A stretch of 64,000 nucleotides of DNA, taken from Aldehydirespirator sp965221215 (GTDB taxonomy: Bacteria > Actinomycetota > Acidimicrobiia > Acidimicrobiales > Aldehydirespiratoraceae). The notes beneath the pieces were generated by a model. It saw only the letters and a program-made list of their open reading frames with translations. It searched no databases and was not told where the DNA came from. Every line of letters begins with the position of its first letter. Position 1 is the stretch's first letter. The DNA lies in assembly GCA_965221215.1 (NCBI GenBank), contig OZ244872.1, forward strand, positions 1-64,000. The letters run 5' to 3'. This document shows positions 45,444 to 53,716 of the stretch, piece after piece. Both the position numbers and the translations under genes were made by a program.

Positions 45444-46163
45444 ATGAATCAGGCGCTCGCCTCTCTCGGCGATTCGCTGGCGTCCGACTGCGTCAGCGTG
45501 CCGACGCATGGTCCCGATGTGTGTCCCATTTGCCGGGGCCATCGGGACGGCACCGAGGATCTTTGCGACAGTTGCACGGTGTGCCACAGCAGGCTCGGAT
45601 CACTCCACCCAGTCGTGCCGATCTCGCTGTACGCGAAGCCTTCAACGATGCGAGACCGGCTGCGGGGCTACAAGGACGGCGACGACGCATCAACGCGTCG
45701 ACGGCTGAGCCGGGATGTAGCCGCGCTCGTCGAACGGTTCTTCATCCAACACCGCGCATCGCTCGCCCACAGCTTCGGGTCCTGGGACGCCGTGTGCGTC
45801 GTGCCTTCCACCGATCGCAGGCCGCCCCACCCCCTTGTCCAGGCGTTGTCGGATCATGGGGCCGGCAGTGTCGGGCCGCTCGAGCAACTGCTACGCAGGG
45901 GGTCCGGCAAGGTCGCACACCGTGAGCCCCATCGTCATGCCTTCGAGCCGACAACAGAAGTCGCGGGCAGGCGTGTGTTACTGATGGACGACGTGTTCAC
46001 GACCGGAGCAAGGTCGCAGTCGGCCGCATACGCACTGGCCGAGGCTGGTGCAGCAGTCTCGGCCATCGTTGTGATCGCCCGGAGGATCAATCCAGACTGG
46101 CGCCCAGAGGTCGCCGAGTGGTGGAGCCGCCAGTCGGCGATTCCCTTCTCGTGGTCTACGTGA
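45444..46163 (+). CDS. ComF-like phosphoribosyltransferase of the same operon
   Basis: Type I phosphoribosyltransferase of 239 residues. An N-terminal zinc ribbon has Cys27, Cys30, Cys41 and Cys44 (CPICRGHRDGTEDLCDSC). The PRPP-binding loop is VLLMDDVFTTGARSQSAA near residue 180. The architecture is that of ComF, but the neighbours are a SIR2-SLOG and a DprA-like gene rather than competence genes. The ATG lies one base after the stop of the DprA-like gene, so the two are tightly coupled. Its substrate is unknown; a nucleotide-signal or nucleotide-recycling role in defence is inference. Confidence 0.82.
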   Translation: MNQALASLGDSLASDCVSVPTHGPDVCPICRGHRDGTEDLCDSCTVCHSRLGSLHPVVPISLYAKPSTMRDRLRGYKDGDDASTRRRLSRDVAALVERFFIQHRASLAHSFGSWDAVCVVPSTDRRPPHPLVQALSDHGAGSVGPLEQLLRRGSGKVAHREPHRHAFEPTTEVAGRRVLLMDDVFTTGARSQSAAYALAEAGAAVSAIVVIARRINPDWRPEVAEWWSRQSAIPFSWST

Positions 46164-46243
46164 ACGCGCGTTTCTGTACGGACCTGCGCTGGATCGGCGA
46201 TGATTGAGATGAGAGCACAACGTCGGCAGCCCCACTGGCCTCC

Positions 46244-47428
46244 TCACTCTGAACTGAAGGACGAAGAGCTCGAATAGCCGTCGTTTGAATGGTTCGGTGG
46301 TGCCGGATGTCGGTGGTCCTTCAAAGGCTCGAAGCGCAATATCGTGCCCGGTGGGTAGGTGCCAGCCTTCTTCCTTCCCGATACGCACGAGATAGATCCC
46401 TCAGTTTCAAGGTCTTTCAGAACTCGCTTGTATTGGGTTGATGTGTAGCGTGTTTCTTCTACAACAAATTGTTCAAGCCTGTTGACTCCAACAGTTGTTC
46501 CGGCGAAGCGATCTAGGATCGCTGTCTTCAATGGACCTAGATTTGGCTGGGGAGGAAAGAGCGACAGCTGGTCACCTTCATCTCCAGAGTATTGACATCC
46601 GGATACGGGATCGACTCTCCACATCGCTCCCTTCATCCTGTCGAATCCCATAGGACTTCGCGTGCCAAAGACCAAGAAATAGGCAGTTCTTCCCCGGTTC
46701 TGATTGATCACCTCGAAGGGTGTCACGAAGCGAAAGCCGCCAACACTGCGAAGTTGATCAACGTAGAGGTCGCGCAAGAAGGTCTTGCGATCCTCTGTCG
46801 CTAGGTCTGATGCTAGGTGATGCTCCATCCCTTCCGTGCCGAAGAGTTCTGCGAAGTGGTGGGCGACGCTGGGAGTCTCATCCGCAACAAATCGGTTCAC
46901 GCTATCGTACATGAAGTTGAAGATTACTTCACACTTGCGGGCAGATAGCAGATCGCGTATCGTGGCCATCGGCACGCCCGACCAACCGAAGGGGTCGATG
47001 AAGGCGAGCGTCGGTGCGAGGCGGCCTTGCGTGGCCGTCACCATCTGTTCTGCGACGTTTCTAAATTCATTGTTGATGGGATGAATGAAGACGTTGTTCG
47101 GTTTACCGCCGAAGTCGCTCCAGTAGTCTCTAAGTTGACCTTTGAGACTCTTGAAGCAGTTAGAATCTCTTTCTATGAGAATGAACGTGAACTTCGTCTG
47201 CGACATGCTCGAGAAGTGAGAATGACTCATCAGAGTGTTCAAGGCTACGATGGGGGACCCTGGTTCTCCCTCGGCATAGATTCCGGGCCCAGCGAACCCG
47301 TCCAAGAAGATCACATGCGGGTTGTTTCTGGATGACAGTATCGGGAACCAAGCGTCAAGATAGAATCGCAACAGGTTGTGTTTGGCTTGAGTGTGAGGTT
47401 CTATTGGCCACGTAGTTCGGCTAGTCAA
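46244..47428 (-). CDS. tcmP: Three-Cys-motif partner protein TcmP
   Basis: Protein of 394 residues of the TcmP family, named for constant pairing with a three-Cys-motif protein (next gene). It has a methyltransferase-like Rossmann pattern: VIFLDGFAGPGIYAEG near the N-terminus, then FILIERDSNCF and TLAFIDPFGWSGVPM. A C-terminal winged-helix-like region (YTSTQYKRVLKDLETEG) may bind nucleic acid. The start is the TTG at 47428, because the preceding ATG is followed at once by a stop in frame; AAGGG lies upstream. The base composition is clearly less GC-rich than the core chromosome, which indicates acquisition. The activity is not established. Confidence 0.8.
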   Translation of the reverse strand: MTSRTTWPIEPHTQAKHNLLRFYLDAWFPILSSRNNPHVIFLDGFAGPGIYAEGEPGSPIVALNTLMSHSHFSSMSQTKFTFILIERDSNCFKSLKGQLRDYWSDFGGKPNNVFIHPINNEFRNVAEQMVTATQGRLAPTLAFIDPFGWSGVPMATIRDLLSARKCEVIFNFMYDSVNRFVADETPSVAHHFAELFGTEGMEHHLASDLATEDRKTFLRDLYVDQLRSVGGFRFVTPFEVINQNRGRTAYFLVFGTRSPMGFDRMKGAMWRVDPVSGCQYSGDEGDQLSLFPPQPNLGPLKTAILDRFAGTTVGVNRLEQFVVEETRYTSTQYKRVLKDLETEGSISCVSGRKKAGTYPPGTILRFEPLKDHRHPAPPNHSNDGYSSSSSFSSE

Positions 47429-47449
47429 GTCTAGGACCCTTCATAAGGC

Positions 47450-48196
47450 TCAGGCTGAGATGGATGTAGGCATCTCATCGTGGAATGAGCCGTTCAGTTC
47501 CCGGCCGCCAGCCTTGGGAGTCCGACCGCCCCATTGCTTGAAGAAGAAGTCAACGCCCGCTGCGGCGCACTGGTCGCGTAGGTCGAGTACCCATTCCTCT
47601 TCCATGCGGCGAGCGTGATGGCCGCTCTCGCCTCCCGCGATGAGCCAATGGATGGAGGAGAGGTCCAGGTTTGGGAGAGGACCGAGCAGCGGCTCGGCGC
47701 TGACGAAGCGAACTGCTGCTGGGACGGTGCGGAGATGGTCGATACGGAAGGCGTAGCGCTGGGACTCGACGCTGACGCCCATCCAGACGTTCGGGGGCCA
47801 GTCCAACTGGTCGGCTAGCGAGGCCAGGCGCTTTGAGCGCTTGGTGAGGATCTGGTAGGTGTGGCGCTCCGTATCGGCCATGACCTTGAATACGCGCTGG
47901 ATGAAGTCGAGCGGCACGTCAGGGTGGAAGAGATCGCTCATCGAGTTCACGAAGACCACGCGTGGTGCTCGCCACCGGTGGGGGAGTTCCAAGAGATCCT
48001 CGTGCAAGGTCAGGCCGAAGCCGGGACCACTGTGCTTGGGGTCACCGTCCTTCTGGTACCGGGGATTGCCCATGGCCTTGAGGCGCTTGGCAAGGGTGAG
48101 CGCGTAACAGTTGTCGCAGCCGTGCGAGGTGCGGTCGCACCCGGTACTGGGGTTCCAAGTTGTCTCGGTCCACTCGATTCCGGTCCGGTCGGCCAC
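47450..48196 (-). CDS. Phage Gp37/Gp68-like (DUF5131) three-Cys-motif protein
   Basis: Protein of about 248 residues. The N-terminal signature TETTWNPSTGCDRTSHGCDN followed by CYA gives the three cysteines after which the TcmP partner is named. The arrangement recalls a radical-SAM cluster. Later blocks are VVFVNSMSDLFHPDVP, HTYQILTKRSKRLASL, VWMGVSVESQ and HWLIAGGESGHHARRM, all typical of the family. The GTG at 48196 has GGGGAGG five bases upstream and is preferred to the GTG at 48226. tcmP starts 22 bp after its stop, so they form an operon. A defence or nucleic-acid-modifying role is suggested only by the location. Confidence 0.82.
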   Translation of the reverse strand: MADRTGIEWTETTWNPSTGCDRTSHGCDNCYALTLAKRLKAMGNPRYQKDGDPKHSGPGFGLTLHEDLLELPHRWRAPRVVFVNSMSDLFHPDVPLDFIQRVFKVMADTERHTYQILTKRSKRLASLADQLDWPPNVWMGVSVESQRYAFRIDHLRTVPAAVRFVSAEPLLGPLPNLDLSSIHWLIAGGESGHHARRMEEEWVLDLRDQCAAAGVDFFFKQWGGRTPKAGGRELNGSFHDEMPTSISA

Positions 48197-48277
48197 GGCC
48201 ACCTCCCCTCTCGGCCAGTTATCCACAGGCTACTCACGGGTCCGCAGACTACGGACGGGCTACGACACGCCTCAGTG

Positions 48278-49720
48278 CTAGGGGTCGCTGTCGGCGGTAC
48301 CAGTCAGCGTTTCGGTCAGGGCTTGGATCTCGGTCAGGGCGGATTGGAGGTCTTCGGCTATCTCGGCAGCCAACACGGCCGGGGGTGGGAGGTTGTCGAT
48401 GTCCTCCAGGCTCTCGTCGCGCAGCCAGAAGAGGTCGAGGCTGACCTTGTCGCGGGCAAGCAGCTCGTCGTAGGTGTAGCGCTTGAAGCGTTCGGATTCT
48501 TGGCGCTGGTGACGGTCGGCGGGGTTGTAGCAGGCCACGAAGTCGTGGAGGCCGGCTCGGGTGAGCGGGTTCTGTTTGAGGGTGAAGTGCTTGTTGGTGC
48601 GCAGGTCGTAGACCCACAGCTCCCGAGTCCAGGCCTGCTCTGCGCCCTCTCGGCGGCGGAAGAACAACACGTTGGCCTTCACGCCCTGGGCGTAGAAGAT
48701 GCCGGTGGGCAGGCGCAGCAGGGTGTGCACCTCGCAGTCGTGCAGCAGCCGGCGGCGGATCGTCTCGCCCGCTCCGGCCTCGAACAGCACGTTGTCGGGC
48801 ACCACCACCGCCGCGGTGCCGCCGACTTTGAGCAGGCTCACGACGTGTTGCACGAAGTTGAGCTGCTTGTTGCGGGTGTCGGCCCAGAAGTCGTCGCGCT
48901 CGTAGCTGTCGGACGACGACTTGCCGAACGGCGGGTTGGTGAGCACCATGTCGAAGCGCTGGCTGGGGGCGGCCCGCAGGGCGTCGTCCACATGCACCGG
49001 CGAGTCCGACTCGGGGCTCTCGATGCCGTGCAGCAGCAGGTTCATGGCGCACAATCGTGCAGGCAGGTCCGCGATCTCCCAGCCGGTGAACGCCCCGGAG
49101 CGCAGATGAGCGGCCTGGTCGGGCTCCAGCGGAGTGAACCGGTCGATGATCGACCGGTAGGCGCCCAGGAAGAAGCCGCCGGTGCCGCAGGCCGGGTCGC
49201 AGATGCGGTCGCCCGGCCGAGGCTGCATCACGTCGACGACGGCTGAGATCAGCGCCCTCGGCGTGAAGTACTGGCCCGCTCCCCGGGCGCCCTCTTGGGC
49301 GGTCTTCTCGATCAGGCCCTCGTAGGCGTCGCCCTTGAGGTCGGCGTCGTAGCTGAGCCACTCGTGGGCGTCGATGAAGTCCTTGACGAGCTGCTCGAGC
49401 TTGGCCGGGGTCTGGATCCGGTTGCGGGCCTTGCCGAAGACCACGCCGAGCATGTCGTCGCCCGCTCCCAGCGCAGCCAGCGCCTCGCTGTAGTGCGCCT
49501 CGAGTTCGGCGCCCGACCGGCTCAGTAGCGATTGCCAGTCGTGCTCAATGGGCACCACCCGGTCGCCGCCCAGCAGCTCGTGCTGCTCGTCGGCCATCTT
49601 CAGGAACAGCAGGTAGGTGAGCTGCTCCAAGTAGTCGCCATAGGACAGCCCGTCGTCGCGAAGAACATCGCAGAAGTCCCACAGCCTCTGCACGAGAACC
49701 TTCGGGTCACCGTCGATCAC
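48278..49720 (-). CDS. hsdM: Type I restriction-modification methyltransferase subunit HsdM (copy 1, intact)
   Basis: N6-adenine DNA methyltransferase of 480 residues; with HsdS it methylates the target and with HsdR it restricts unmodified DNA. The N-terminal HsdM_N helical domain starts LVQRLWDFCDVLRDDGLSYG. SAM motif I is DPACGTGGFFLGA (from residue 175) and the catalytic motif IV is NPPFGKSSSD (262). Start is the GTG at 49720. hsdS and hsdR lie upstream on the same strand but are separated by a block of four genes on the other strand, so hsdM needs its own promoter. Two related partial copies occur at 59839 and 63179. Confidence 0.93.
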   Translation of the reverse strand: MIDGDPKVLVQRLWDFCDVLRDDGLSYGDYLEQLTYLLFLKMADEQHELLGGDRVVPIEHDWQSLLSRSGAELEAHYSEALAALGAGDDMLGVVFGKARNRIQTPAKLEQLVKDFIDAHEWLSYDADLKGDAYEGLIEKTAQEGARGAGQYFTPRALISAVVDVMQPRPGDRICDPACGTGGFFLGAYRSIIDRFTPLEPDQAAHLRSGAFTGWEIADLPARLCAMNLLLHGIESPESDSPVHVDDALRAAPSQRFDMVLTNPPFGKSSSDSYERDDFWADTRNKQLNFVQHVVSLLKVGGTAAVVVPDNVLFEAGAGETIRRRLLHDCEVHTLLRLPTGIFYAQGVKANVLFFRRREGAEQAWTRELWVYDLRTNKHFTLKQNPLTRAGLHDFVACYNPADRHQRQESERFKRYTYDELLARDKVSLDLFWLRDESLEDIDNLPPPAVLAAEIAEDLQSALTEIQALTETLTGTADSDP

Positions 49721-49806
49721 GGCGTCACGCTACGCCTTGAGCCCGACCCTGGCGATCCAAGGTGAGCGATCTGTCCAGAATCGCGGTGCGGTTGTTCAAT
49801 GCTGCT

Positions 49807-49995
49807 GTGACGATCGAGGTTCAGGGGCTCACCCAGTCGAAGGCCGTGCGGTCCTCGCTCGTGTACGAAGCGGCCCGGATCCGAGATCGGCAGGTGCTCG
49901 CCGCGGAGGTGGCGGCCCTGGAAGCCGACGCAAACGATCGGGTGAAGATGAGCGCCGTCGCGAGCCTCATGGAGCAACTCCGTGCGCCGCGGTGA
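49807..49995 (+). CDS. Putative antitoxin of a MazF-type pair
   Basis: Small acidic protein of 62 residues (VTIEVQGLTQSKAVRSSLVY ... MEQLRAPR) from the GTG at 49807; an in-frame GTG at 49762 would add 15 residues. The 3' end overlaps the start of the MazF-type toxin gene by 14 bp, the usual antitoxin-toxin layout. The sequence is helical and does not clearly match a named antitoxin DNA-binding domain. The call rests mainly on position and size. Confidence 0.6.
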   Translation: MTIEVQGLTQSKAVRSSLVYEAARIRDRQVLAAEVAALEADANDRVKMSAVASLMEQLRAPR

Positions 49996-50305
49996 CGTCT
50001 TCGAGCTTCGATTGCCCCGGGGCGTCGGGCACGAGCAGCAGAGTGGCCGGTACGGCGTGGTGGTGCAGTCCGACGCGATGCTGCCGCGCTCGGTCGTTCT
50101 CGTAGCCCCGACCTCGACGAGCACCCGCCCGACCTCCTTCCGTCCCGTTGTCGAATTCGAGGGGCAGGAGACTACGGTGCTCGTCGAGCAGGTGGGAGTG
50201 GTCGACGTCTGCCAGCTGGGCGATGTCGTCGGCTATCTCCGCCCGGAGGAGCAGTGGGGCGTGGATCTCGCCCTGAGCACAGTGCTCGGCCAGCGCTGGC
50301 TGTGA
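49982..50305 (+). CDS. MazF/PemK-type endoribonuclease toxin
   Basis: Protein of 107 residues with the MazF SH3-like barrel pattern. The start is VRRGDVFELRLPRGVGHEQQ, followed by SGRYGVVVQSD with the conserved Arg, VVLVAPTSTS, and VLVEQVGVVDVCQLGDVVGYL near the end. Family members cleave mRNA at short sequence motifs. The GTG at 49982 lies within the antitoxin gene. The pair sits on the plus strand between hsdM and hsdS, where it may stabilise the restriction locus (inference). Confidence 0.85.
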   Translation: MRRGDVFELRLPRGVGHEQQSGRYGVVVQSDAMLPRSVVLVAPTSTSTRPTSFRPVVEFEGQETTVLVEQVGVVDVCQLGDVVGYLRPEEQWGVDLALSTVLGQRWL

Positions 50306-50354
50306 TGCGGCGGCTGGTTGGTGGTCGACGCGCCGAGCGGATACGGTACGCGGC

Positions 50355-50576
50355 ATGACCGACGTGATCAGTTCACGAACCTCATATCTCTACGCTCGGC
50401 CGCGAGCTTTGCATGGCGTCGCGCGTGTGTTCGACTTTATGGGCGTTTACGACTCGTACAACACGTCGCCGTCGCCGCAGGAAGCCGACATCCTGGCGGT
50501 GTTCCAAGACTGGCTGGCGGTTGAGGAGGATGCCCAGCGCGTTCTAGCCGCGCACTTTCCCACGGGCGTCGAATGA
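50355..50576 (+). CDS. Hypothetical protein, 73 residues
   Basis: Reads MTDVISSRTSYLYARPRALH followed by GVARVFDFMGVYDSYN and ending VLAAHFPTGVE. I do not recognise it. Its stop overlaps the ATG of the DUF2335-like gene (ATGA), which strongly supports translation and an operon of two. It follows the MazF gene by 49 bp. Confidence 0.6.
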   Translation: MTDVISSRTSYLYARPRALHGVARVFDFMGVYDSYNTSPSPQEADILAVFQDWLAVEEDAQRVLAAHFPTGVE

Positions 50577-51067
50577 GTTCGTCAGATCCTCCCGATCTGA
50601 CTCCAGATACTAAGCCTCCGAGCCGTTCTGATGATGCAGAATCGCAGTCGGCTGAAGTCCGCGATATCTCGATTCAGCAATCCTTCTATCAACATGTCCA
50701 ATTGCTCTTCCCCTCGCTGATTGACGCCGTCGAAAAGCTCGCAGATTCTCATCCCGACATCGCTCACAAGATCGTTGATGATGTAATCCGTCAGGGAGAA
50801 CATCGCCAGCAATTGGAGGAGGTCGTCATCAAGGGCGATGATCGGCGGTCGACACTTGCCCAAGTTCTGTCTTGGGTCTTTGCGATGACTGCTCTTGTCG
50901 GATCAATCGTTCTTATATTGCAGGGACAATCGATAAGTGGGTTCGTGATGATCGTCATAGCACTTGCGCCCTTGGTTGGAGTCAACATAATCGGACGCAA
51001 TGCCGCTCGCCGAGAACGGGCAGAGAAGGCCCGACTAGCACATCAGCCTCCCGAAGTCGAAGTCTAG
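50573..51067 (+). CDS. DUF2335-like small membrane protein
   Basis: Predicted 164-residue protein with a hydrophilic N-terminal half and two hydrophobic segments near the C-terminus (VLSWVFAMTALVGSIVLIL and FVMIVIALAPLVGVNIIG). The segment DIAHKIVDDVIRQGEHRQQL followed by EEVVIKGDDRRS precedes the first membrane helix, as in DUF2335 proteins. Function is unknown. It overlaps the upstream 73-residue gene by 4 bp and converges with hsdS, whose stop it shares within a few bases. GC content is lower than in the core genome. Confidence 0.65.
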   Translation: MSSSDPPDLTPDTKPPSRSDDAESQSAEVRDISIQQSFYQHVQLLFPSLIDAVEKLADSHPDIAHKIVDDVIRQGEHRQQLEEVVIKGDDRRSTLAQVLSWVFAMTALVGSIVLILQGQSISGFVMIVIALAPLVGVNIIGRNAARRERAEKARLAHQPPEVEV

Positions 51068-51740
51068 CCTTTTGCGCTGACCTTCTGTCGATTCGGCTTG
51101 ATCGTCCGGGACGCTGCGATGCGATCCAGCAGGACGGATGCGGGCTCATCGCTTGGATCCTGGGGGACGAGTCGGCCGGAGAACGCCGCTGCCAAGACGG
51201 ATCGCCTGACGGATCGAAGACGATCCATGGCACCCTGGGTTGACTGCTCAATTCTGCTGGTGGTCTCCAGTCGCCGATCTACTTCATGAGCGATCCGCCG
51301 CTGCTCTGGCACAGGGGCTAGAGGGATCGGGATCGACTTGACCTTTGCAGTGCTCAAGGTGTAGAGCCCACTCGTTGAGCTAGCGGCATCGCGCAATACG
51401 GACGCTGTGTGCGGGGCATTCCAATACAGGGCCAGGTACCTGGGGACCAGATCAGGTCCGGGCCTAACTCGAATGAGATGATTCTGATGCACGCAGTCAG
51501 CAATCTCGCCTTCCCAGCATGCGGCTCGACCTATCTGCTGAGGACTGCCGTTGCCTTCAACAACTAACAGGTCGCCGCCGTGAAGGCGGTACTTGTCAAG
51601 TTCGCCATCGAACAGTTCGATCTGGTGAACATCGTCAAGCATAAGTTCGCCACGAAGCACGTTCGCCACTCTCAGGAACGGAGCTGGATTCCTGTCCGGT
51701 CGTCGTTTGGGTTGCTTCTGGATGCCTCCTTTGACCTCCG
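51064..51740 (-). pseudogene. hsdS: hsdS, 3' part (piece 3 of 3)
   Basis: Second target-recognition domain and C-terminal conserved helix of the type I specificity subunit. It begins AEVKGGIQKQPKRRP, continues PFLRVANVLRGELMLDDVHQ, and includes IPIPLAPVPEQRRIAHEVDR and AAFSGRLVPQDPSDEPASVL. The upstream end is the IS256 target duplication CTGTCTCGC (51741-51749). Joined to piece 2 the junction reads TTIGETAEVKGGIQ, a normal HsdS domain start. On its own the piece lacks a start and the first recognition domain. Confidence 0.9.
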
Positions 51741-51749
51741 CTGTCTCGC

Positions 51750-53194
51750 GGTGGCGTCTCATCGCCGGTGTAATAGCAGCAGGGGCGTAGGTTCCTTCAG
51801 AGAGATGTCGACTCAAGAAGGAGACCTACGCCCGTGCCTGCACGAGTATCGCCCACAGAAGCTGTCCGCGCCGAGATCGACGAGTTGTTCGGCTCGGGAC
51901 GCGACATCGCGGAGGTCCTCGAGGAGGTGATGCGCCTGTCGGCGCGGCTTGTGTTGCAGCAGGTCCTCGAGGATGAGGTCACGGCCTGGCTGGGCCGGGG
52001 CTGGAACTCGCGTGCCGAGGGCGGGCGCGCCGGTCAGCGCAACGGCTACGGCGACTTGACGGTCAAGACCACCGCGGGGCCCGTGGCGCTGCGCCGCCCG
52101 AAGCTGCGCAACACCGCCGAGGCGTTCGCGTCGCAGCTTCTGGGCAAAGGCGTGGTGCGCTCTGAGCCGCTGGAGGCGCTGGTGATCTCAGCGTGGGTGC
52201 GGGGCCTGTCTGACCGCGACATCGAGGCCTTGTTGGCGGAGGCGCTGGGACCGGAGGCCGCTTTGTCGAGGTCCACCGCGTCGCGGATCTGCGCGCGGCT
52301 GCGTGAGGAGTTCGACACGTTCCGCAGCTCAGACCTCTCCGATATCGAGCTGGACTACCTGTTCGTTGACGGCAGCCACTTCAAGATGCACGACGGGTCA
52401 CGCGCTGAACCGGTGCTGGTCGCCTACGGCATCACTACCCTCGGCCGGCCGGTGCTGCTGGCCGTGGAGCCCGGCGGCGACGAGTCCTACGACGCCTGGG
52501 CAGACTTCCTCGAAGACCTCACCGGCCGGGGGCTGCGGCCGCCGCTGCTGGTCGTCTCAGACGGCGCCGCGGGCCTCATCGGCGCCGTCGAGACCAAAAT
52601 GGCCTCCTCGCTGCGCCAGCGGTGCCTCATCCACCGCTGCCGCAACGTGTTGGCCAAGGTCCCCGCCGGTCGCCGAGACGAGCTCAAGGCCGCGTTCTGG
52701 GCGATCTTCGACCTGCCCGACGGCATCGAGCCCGGCCAGGGGGCCGTGAGCGCGGCACAAGCCGGCATCGACGGCTTCGCCCGCCGCTACCAAAGCGAGT
52801 TCCCCGCCGCCGTGAAGTGCCTGCTCACCGACCGCGCCGCGCTCACCGCGCACCTGCGGTTCCCCGCAGAGCACCACCGCAGGATCCGCCACACCAACCT
52901 GATCGAGCGCACCTTCGGCGAGACCCGCCGAAGAGTCAAAGTCATCGGCCGGCTCCCCGGCGAAGCCAGCTGCCTCACACTGGTATGGGCCGTGCTCGAC
53001 CGGGCCTCAAACGGCTGGCGAGGCCTCACCTACACACCCGCCATCGCCCGAGCCCTCACCGAGCTCCGACACCAACTCCACCAACCCGCCCGCACCAACA
53101 CCGACCAGCCCGACCGCACCGTCACACGCGCCGCCTAACATGACCACCGGAACCTGCGCCCCAACCGCTATTACACCCAATCTGGGACGCCACC
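51750..53194 (+). mobile_element. IS256-family insertion sequence
   Basis: 1445 bp element inserted in hsdS. Inverted ends are GGTGGCGTCTCATCGCCGGT and, on the complement of the right end, GGTGGCGTCCCAGATTGGGT. Both continue with GTAATAGC...GGGGCG and AGGTTCC. The 9-bp target duplication CTGTCTCGC is present at 51741-51749 and 53195-53203. Removing the element with one duplication restores the hsdS frame exactly. Confidence 0.92.
51834..53138 (+). CDS. IS256-family (Mutator-like) transposase
   Basis: DDE transposase of 434 residues. Evidence is an N-terminal helical region with EVLEEVMRLSARLVLQQVLE, the WVRGLSDRDIEALLAEALG block, the first catalytic Asp in YLFVDGSHFKM, the second in LLVVSDGAAGLI and the C-terminal RTNLIERTFGETRRR-type motif (HTNLIERTFGETRRRVK) with the catalytic Glu. 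The GTG at 51834 has AAGGAG ten bases upstream. The frame is intact. Confidence 0.93.
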   Translation: MPARVSPTEAVRAEIDELFGSGRDIAEVLEEVMRLSARLVLQQVLEDEVTAWLGRGWNSRAEGGRAGQRNGYGDLTVKTTAGPVALRRPKLRNTAEAFASQLLGKGVVRSEPLEALVISAWVRGLSDRDIEALLAEALGPEAALSRSTASRICARLREEFDTFRSSDLSDIELDYLFVDGSHFKMHDGSRAEPVLVAYGITTLGRPVLLAVEPGGDESYDAWADFLEDLTGRGLRPPLLVVSDGAAGLIGAVETKMASSLRQRCLIHRCRNVLAKVPAGRRDELKAAFWAIFDLPDGIEPGQGAVSAAQAGIDGFARRYQSEFPAAVKCLLTDRAALTAHLRFPAEHHRRIRHTNLIERTFGETRRRVKVIGRLPGEASCLTLVWAVLDRASNGWRGLTYTPAIARALTELRHQLHQPARTNTDQPDRTVTRAA

Positions 53195-53708
53195 CTGTCT
53201 CGCCGATCGTCGTCCAGTTCCAATGAGGCGGCAAACGGCGGTTGGAGTGGAAGGATTCGACGAGGACGGCTGACCTCATAGCGCGAAGTTGCTGGAGACT
53301 CCTCTCCAGCCCGAGCTCCGCAGCGTCGAGGCGGGAGAAGTGTTCTTCGATAGCTGCAACGATCCGCTCCTGCTCAGCTGACGGTGCCAGTGCTACGGAA
53401 GCAGCTTCTAGGTTGGGACGACGCAGACTCGGAATGGTCGTTGAGGAGTCCTGCTCCACCAGATCAAGATGTCCCAGTTGCAGGCCAAGGTACTTCGCAG
53501 AGACGCCGCGTGGGATTCGAAGGAAGTAGGTCGTGTCGATGGGCCAAGAGGGGTCCTCGGTGTGCCAGACGGCACCGGCGTTGCCCTTGCGTCCGACGAT
53601 GACTACAGGCTCGTCAACGAGCGCTCGATCATGGTGCCCTACAAGTCCAGCAGACCCGTAGACATCAACTGCCCCAGTCTCGACGCGCTGGCGCTTGGAG
53701 AGACCCTT
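53195..53708 (-). pseudogene. hsdS: hsdS, middle part (piece 2 of 3)
   Basis: First target-recognition domain and central conserved helices. It begins KGLSKRQRVETGAVDVYGS and continues VIVGRKGNAGAVWHTEDPSW. The conserved region is APSAEQERIVAAIEEHFSRL and AAELGLERSLQQLRAMRSAV, and it ends HWNWTTIGET at the IS256 insertion point. It is bounded on the other side by the ISL3 target duplication GCCATACT (53709-53716). No start codon is present, so the piece cannot be translated as HsdS. Confidence 0.9.
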
Positions 53709-53716
53709 GCCATACT

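Noticed and set aside
41373..46163. Complete classical Thoeris system
   Set aside because: A ThsA-like gene is present, but no TIR-domain ThsB gene lies on either side; the partners are DprA-like and PRTase genes instead.
44570..46163. Competence genes dprA and comF
   Set aside because: The DprA-like protein lacks its winged helix, both genes are coupled to a SIR2-SLOG gene in a defence island, and no other competence genes are nearby.
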